DNA from: DATAMF01 sp964472565
GTDB lineage: Bacteria; Chloroflexota; Anaerolineae; Aggregatilineales; Aggregatilineaceae
Direction: 5' to 3'
Assembly (NCBI GenBank): GCA_964472565.1
Contig: CAYYNB010000153.1
Span: forward strand, 1 to 14,964
DNA: 14,964 bases
Below the pieces are notes generated by a model. That model did not search any database. It saw only the letters and a program-made list of their open reading frames with translations, and was not told where the DNA came from. The translations under genes were made by a program, and so were the position numbers. Of the stretch, positions 14,100 to 14,964 are shown piece by piece; position 1 is the stretch's first letter; every line of letters begins with the position of its first letter.

Positions 14100-14810
14100 C
14101 TATGCGACGCCCAGATAAGTTTTAATAAGTTCAGGATTCTGAATTAAGTCCGGCATCAGGCCACTGTGAACCGAGATCCCCTCTTCGATGATGACATAAC
14201 GCTCGGCCAGTTTGCTCGCCACCTGAAAATTCTGCTCGACCAGCAGCACCGTCGTATGGGCGGCAAGCTGGCGGATGGCGGTCATCATCTGCTCGATCAG
14301 CACGGGGGCCAGACCTTCGCTCGGTTCGTCGATCAACAACAGGGAATTGTCGGGCACCAGCGCGCGGGCAATGGCTAACATCTGCTGCTGACCGCCGGAG
14401 AGCTTGCCGCCCTGCCAGTTGTAAAGGCGCTTGAGGTCGGGAAAAAGCGAAAAGATCAAATCGGCTTTATGATCCAGGTCGCCTTTTTTGCGTTCCGCGA
14501 TTTTCAGATTTTCGGCAACGGTGAGTTCGCGGAAAATGATACGTTTTTCGGGCACATAACCGATCCCCAGTTGGGCGATTTTGTGGGCGCGGCGGGTGTG
14601 GATCGGCTCACCGTTGAACAAAATCTGGCCGGTGAGGGGATGATTCAGGACCATGATCGAGCGCAGTGTGGTTGTTTTGCCCGCGCCGTTGCGCCCCAGC
14701 AGCACAGTAATGCAGCCGCGCGGCACCGTCACCGAAACGCCTTCGAGAATGTGAAATTCTCCGATGAAAGTATGGATATTCTGCACATCGAGAATGGGTG
14801 TATCGCTCAT
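14100..14810 (-). CDS. livF: Branched-chain amino acid/urea-type ABC transporter ATP-binding protein LivF
   Basis: This is the cytoplasmic ATPase (236 aa, normal length) of the Liv-type importer. Walker A is GRNGAGKTT (39-47), signature LSGGQQQ (137-143), Walker B LLLIDEPSEGLAP (157-169) with Glu162. The switch position reads VEQN with Gln193 instead of the usual histidine, which is normal for LivF. The phrase GIGYVPEKRIIFRELTVAEN is also family typical. Its ATG overlaps the stop of the upstream livG by 4 bases (ATGA), and livH follows after 13 bases, so the genes are translated from one mRNA. No binding-protein gene is in view; it may lie beyond the right edge. Confidence 0.96.
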   Translation of the reverse strand: MSDTPILDVQNIHTFIGEFHILEGVSVTVPRGCITVLLGRNGAGKTTTLRSIMVLNHPLTGQILFNGEPIHTRRAHKIAQLGIGYVPEKRIIFRELTVAENLKIAERKKGDLDHKADLIFSLFPDLKRLYNWQGGKLSGGQQQMLAIARALVPDNSLLLIDEPSEGLAPVLIEQMMTAIRQLAAHTTVLLVEQNFQVASKLAERYVIIEEGISVHSGLMPDLIQNPELIKTYLGVA

Positions 14811-14964
14811 GAGACGTCTCCCTGACCCAGCCCTGCAAAATCGCCGTACAGTTCGCCCAGATAGGCCTTTTGCACGACTTCATTCTGGGAGATTGCGGCG
14901 GGCGTCCCTTCGGCCAGGACTGCGCCCTGGTGCATCACGGTGATCCGGTCCGAGATATTCATCA
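14807..14964 (-). CDS. livG: LivG-type ABC transporter ATP-binding protein, C-terminal end only
   Basis: Only the last 51 residues are in the window; the gene begins beyond the right edge. The frame reads MNISDRITVMHQGAVLAEG, then TPAAISQNEVVQKAYLGELY, ending GDFAGLGQGDVS and TGA. This is the typical end of LivG: the post-switch ISDRITVMHQG strand, the EG(T)P turn and the conserved VQKAYLG. Walker motifs are outside the window. Its stop overlaps the livF start by 4 bases. Confidence 0.9.
   Translation of the reverse strand, partial: MNISDRITVMHQGAVLAEGTPAAISQNEVVQKAYLGELYGDFAGLGQGDVS

Overview
This window looks like a chromosomal segment of a bacterium, most plausibly a member of the Chloroflexota (Anaerolineae-like). 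The basis is circumstantial: moderate GC, a T-box leader on an aminoacyl-tRNA synthetase gene, an archaeal-type AspRS, and peptide transporter proteins with extra extracytoplasmic cysteine pairs. No rRNA, tRNA, CRISPR array, transposase or phage gene was seen, and lineage is an inference.

Layout. (1) Positions 1-381: gene-free, with a dispersed repeat copy and a strong terminator at 330-361. (2) 382-7336, minus strand: a complete peptide/nickel-type (Dpp/Opp) ABC importer operon, transcribed as binding protein, permease B, permease C, ATPase D, ATPase F. A hairpin sits between the binding protein gene and the permease genes. (3) 7337-7854: leader and promoter region with two inverted repeats. 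(4) 7855-8451, minus: peptide deformylase. (5) 8452-8932: divergent intergenic region with a second copy of the dispersed repeat and a 3 x 10-bp tandem repeat. (6) 8933-9175, plus: small FmdB-type zinc-ribbon protein, convergent with (7) 9223-10515, minus: archaeal-type, probably non-discriminating aspartyl-tRNA synthetase, preceded by a T-box riboswitch (10541-10783) and a promoter. (8) 10893-14964, minus: branched-chain amino acid/urea-type (Liv) ABC importer genes livM, livH, livF and the C-terminal end of livG, tightly packed with overlapping stops and starts.

The main surprises are architectural. The binding protein of the peptide operon is circularly permuted: the segment that is normally N-terminal in SBP_bac_5 proteins is at the C-terminus. 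In the same operon, permease C carries an eight-repeat WD40-like beta-propeller in its first extracytoplasmic loop. Together they suggest a remodelled peptide importer with an external propeller. In the Liv operon, LivM has an internal tandem duplication that inserts extra membrane segments before its normal C-terminus, and LivH carries an N-terminal extension with a four-cysteine zinc ribbon. The T-box leader has GAAC in its specifier region, where GAA (Glu) and AAC (Asn) overlap by one-base shift. This fits a synthetase that feeds tRNA-dependent asparagine synthesis.
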